NCBI GenBank assembly: GCA_947246775.1
Contig: CAMXTM010000123.1
Coordinates: forward strand, 1-6,297
DNA length: 6,297 nucleotides
Direction: 5' to 3'
From: an uncultured Clostridium sp.
GTDB lineage: Bacteria; Bacillota; Clostridia; Lachnospirales; Anaerotignaceae
Each line of letters starts with the position of its first letter. Position 1 is the first letter of the stretch. The notes beneath the pieces were generated by a model. The model was not told the origin of the DNA, made no database searches, and saw only the letters and a program-made list of their open reading frames with translations. Shown here piece after piece: positions 4,954 to 6,297 of the stretch. A program made the position numbers and the translations under genes.

Positions 4954-5541
4954 ATGAAAGTAGAACAATTTGTTATGGCTTATGAAGTGGAACAAGACAA
5001 GCTTCGGGCAATTTTACCTGACAATTTTACATCTCTCAGACCCGTTTTACGAATTAATGCAGAAATTAGAGAGGATAGCACAATCTATATTGAACTAAAC
5101 ACTGCTGTTGAAGCATACGAAAAACGTGGCTGGCTCAATATCGGTCACTGGAACAACAAAAATTCTAAACTTACTTATCAAAAAGAAAACAATACAACCA
5201 CTTTTACTACTCCATTTTTGACAATTAGTTTTACTACAGTTGGCATTGAAGGCAGTTGTCCCGCTGAAAAAGACAACGATGGTTGTTTCTTTCTTTCTAA
5301 AAATATAAAACTACGTCCGCCTGAACAAATATTTGTTATGAAAGAATTTTGCAACTGTGAATTTACATGGCAATTTTCCAAAACAGATGCAACAGGCGTC
5401 AGCACTGGGAAAACATTACCCGCATTTTCTACGGAACCAAAAAAACAATACCAAAAACAAACCTTTTCTGTCCAAAATGCCGCCGCTATCCCATGTGAAC
5501 AAATATTAGGCTGCTATGTCGTATTATTCGACCGACAATAA
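4954..5541 (+). CDS. Acetoacetate decarboxylase-like protein, uncharacterised
   Basis: This 195-aa soluble protein has no signal peptide. The ATG follows AAAGGGGG at a spacing of 6-7 nt. The N-terminus MKVEQFVMAYEVEQDKLRAI and then LPDNFTSLRPVLRINAEI resembles the start of acetoacetate-decarboxylase-fold proteins (a bound-like LP-x-x-F segment followed by a conserved strand). Further conserved-looking blocks are RGWLNIGHW (58-66), GIEGSCPAEKDNDGCFF (97-113), KLRPPEQI (119-126) and AAAIPCEQILGCY (176-188). There are six or so cysteines. I remember close clostridial homologues annotated only as hypothetical or acetoacetate-decarboxylase family, so the fold assignment is from memory. I cannot point to the Schiff-base lysine with confidence, and the real reaction is unknown. 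It is a single-gene transcript, with its own promoter, long leader and terminator. Confidence 0.6.
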   Translation: MKVEQFVMAYEVEQDKLRAILPDNFTSLRPVLRINAEIREDSTIYIELNTAVEAYEKRGWLNIGHWNNKNSKLTYQKENNTTTFTTPFLTISFTTVGIEGSCPAEKDNDGCFFLSKNIKLRPPEQIFVMKEFCNCEFTWQFSKTDATGVSTGKTLPAFSTEPKKQYQKQTFSVQNAAAIPCEQILGCYVVLFDRQ

Positions 5542-5545
5542 AAAT

Positions 5546-5590
5546 AAAAAAGAGAGAACTTTTCATATAAAAAAGCTCTCTCTTTTTTTA
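5546..5590 (+). terminator. Intrinsic terminator after the ADC-like gene
   Basis: AAAAAAGAGAGA (5546-5557) pairs with TCTCTCTTTTTT (5577-5588). An inner CTTTT/AAAAG helix extends the stem past one mismatch, and a T run ends it. It starts just after the stop. The A-rich 5' arm means it could also work leftward. Confidence 0.9.
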
Positions 5591-5623
5591 TTCTTCTTCT
5601 GACTTTTTTACCTGAAAATGATA

Positions 5624-5629
5624 TATAAT
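5624..5629 (+). promoter_or_regulatory. Possible -10 element for the gene at 5684
   Basis: A perfect TATAAT lies about 39 nt upstream of the Shine-Dalgarno AAGGAG (5668-5673). No clear -35 is at the right distance; TGACTT or GACTTT at about 5600-5606 is the best available. A separate promoter is expected because a terminator precedes it. Confidence 0.45.
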
Positions 5630-5683
5630 AAAACTAATAATTAAAACGCTAGCAAGTCATAAAATACAAGGAGAAAAATAAAT

Positions 5684-6223
5684 ATGAAACAAAAAAATAT
5701 TTTATCTGATAAAAAACTTATCTATTACTTTGAAGATGAATTGATAAAAAAGTGTAATATATCTAAATCTCGGTTTCATAAACTTAGAGGTAATCAATGG
5801 AAAAGTGTATACCAAACTATTACAGAAAAATTTGCAGATAAAACAAAAACATGGAAAAATGGTTTACATTGGGCTAATATAAATGGCTATAGTCCTAAAA
5901 GTATGAAAAATTTTTTAGGTTGTTATTCTGTTGATTATTCAACATGGTTTTACCAATTACCTCAAATAATACCAGAAGATAATATGATTTATTTTTTAAT
6001 AGATAAGGGTAATGATTGGTATACAGGTGAAATATTTTGGATTTTTGAAAGCTATCTTCCAGAATTAATAAAAGTCCTTCATCTATTAAATAAAACCGCA
6101 TTTTTAGATTTTGGCTTTTTAGATTATTACATTGTGTCTAAAAAATTTAAGTGGATAATCGGATTTAATCATCATGATGTAGTCTCCTTTGTTGGAGAAG
6201 GATTCAAACTGAATTGTTTTTAA
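5684..6223 (+). CDS. Hypothetical protein, possibly immunity-protein-like
   Basis: This is a 179-aa soluble, aromatic-rich protein without a signal peptide or clear membrane segment. The ATG has AAGGAG 10 nt upstream, a slightly long but usable spacing. I do not recognise the family with certainty. The C-terminal part DYYIVSKKFKWIIGFNHHDV and then VSFVGEGF (147-174) recalls small bacterial proteins in which a strand reading YYIVSKKYxWLL is followed by NHHD and GVGE; some of those are orphan or immunity-like proteins such as the DUF6756 group. That is an impression from memory. The middle (YFLIDKGNDWYTGEIFWIFE, about 103-122) has the mixed beta pattern of such folds. No toxin gene is visible next to it. 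Codon use is very A/T-rich, even beside its neighbours. Confidence 0.7.
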   Translation: MKQKNILSDKKLIYYFEDELIKKCNISKSRFHKLRGNQWKSVYQTITEKFADKTKTWKNGLHWANINGYSPKSMKNFLGCYSVDYSTWFYQLPQIIPEDNMIYFLIDKGNDWYTGEIFWIFESYLPELIKVLHLLNKTAFLDFGFLDYYIVSKKFKWIIGFNHHDVVSFVGEGFKLNCF

Positions 6224-6272
6224 ACTTTATAAAATCAATATTTTTTAAAGAAATAAAATTTCTAAAAGAAAT

Positions 6273-6297
6273 ATGGATAAAGAACAGACTTGGTGGG
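6273..6297 (+). other. Possible start of a further gene, cut by window edge
   Basis: ATG at 6273 opens MDKEQTWW and stays open to the window edge, only 8 codons. The upstream sequence (TAAAAGAA) is a poor Shine-Dalgarno. A small hairpin AGAAAT-AAA-ATTTCT (6249-6263) lies between it and the preceding gene, without a T run. Too little is visible to call a gene. Confidence 0.2.

Noticed and set aside
1..6297. CRISPR arrays, tRNA or rRNA genes, insertion sequences
   Set aside because: No regularly spaced repeats, cloverleaf-like sequence, rRNA motifs or transposase frames were seen.

Overview
The window looks like a chromosomal segment of a low-GC, AT-rich Firmicute, most likely of the class Clostridia. 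The evidence is strong AGGAGG-type ribosome binding sites, U-rich intrinsic terminators, a Firmicutes-style L10 leader in front of rplJ, and a small P-loop protein of a type I associate with clostridia. A more exact placement is not supported.

Layout. The left two thirds (1-4561) is read leftward. From the right, a strong promoter (4533-4561), an L10 leader (4472-4511) and an attenuator-type terminator (4423-4454) precede rplJ and rplL. A perfect hairpin terminator (3422-3450) follows. Next come a secreted thermonuclease-type lipoprotein (2555-3397), a GNAT acetyltransferase whose 3' end is out of frame (1877-2491, older stop at 1854), and a small P-loop NTPase followed closely by a radical SAM protein of the YtqA/YhcC family and a truncated unknown gene running off the left edge. 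A 392-bp, very AT-rich divergent region (4562-4953) holds inverted repeats and a rightward promoter. Rightward from there are an acetoacetate-decarboxylase-like protein (4954-5541), a terminator, an unrecognised 179-aa protein (5684-6223), and possibly the first codons of another gene at the right edge.

How the genes work together. rplJ and rplL form the ribosomal stalk operon, with leader-based control visible in the sequence. The P-loop, radical SAM and unknown genes lie 4 and 14 bp apart and are probably one transcript. The other genes appear independent.

Two anomalies stand out. The rplL reading frame has no ATG or GTG start, and its Shine-Dalgarno is ideally spaced only to an ATT codon. 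The acetyltransferase has a one-base frame disruption in an A7 run that reads exactly as an A_AAA_AAG slippery heptamer, and the -1 frame beyond it restores a family-like C-terminus. Both could be sequence errors, true mutations or unusual translation. I see no clear new multi-gene system.
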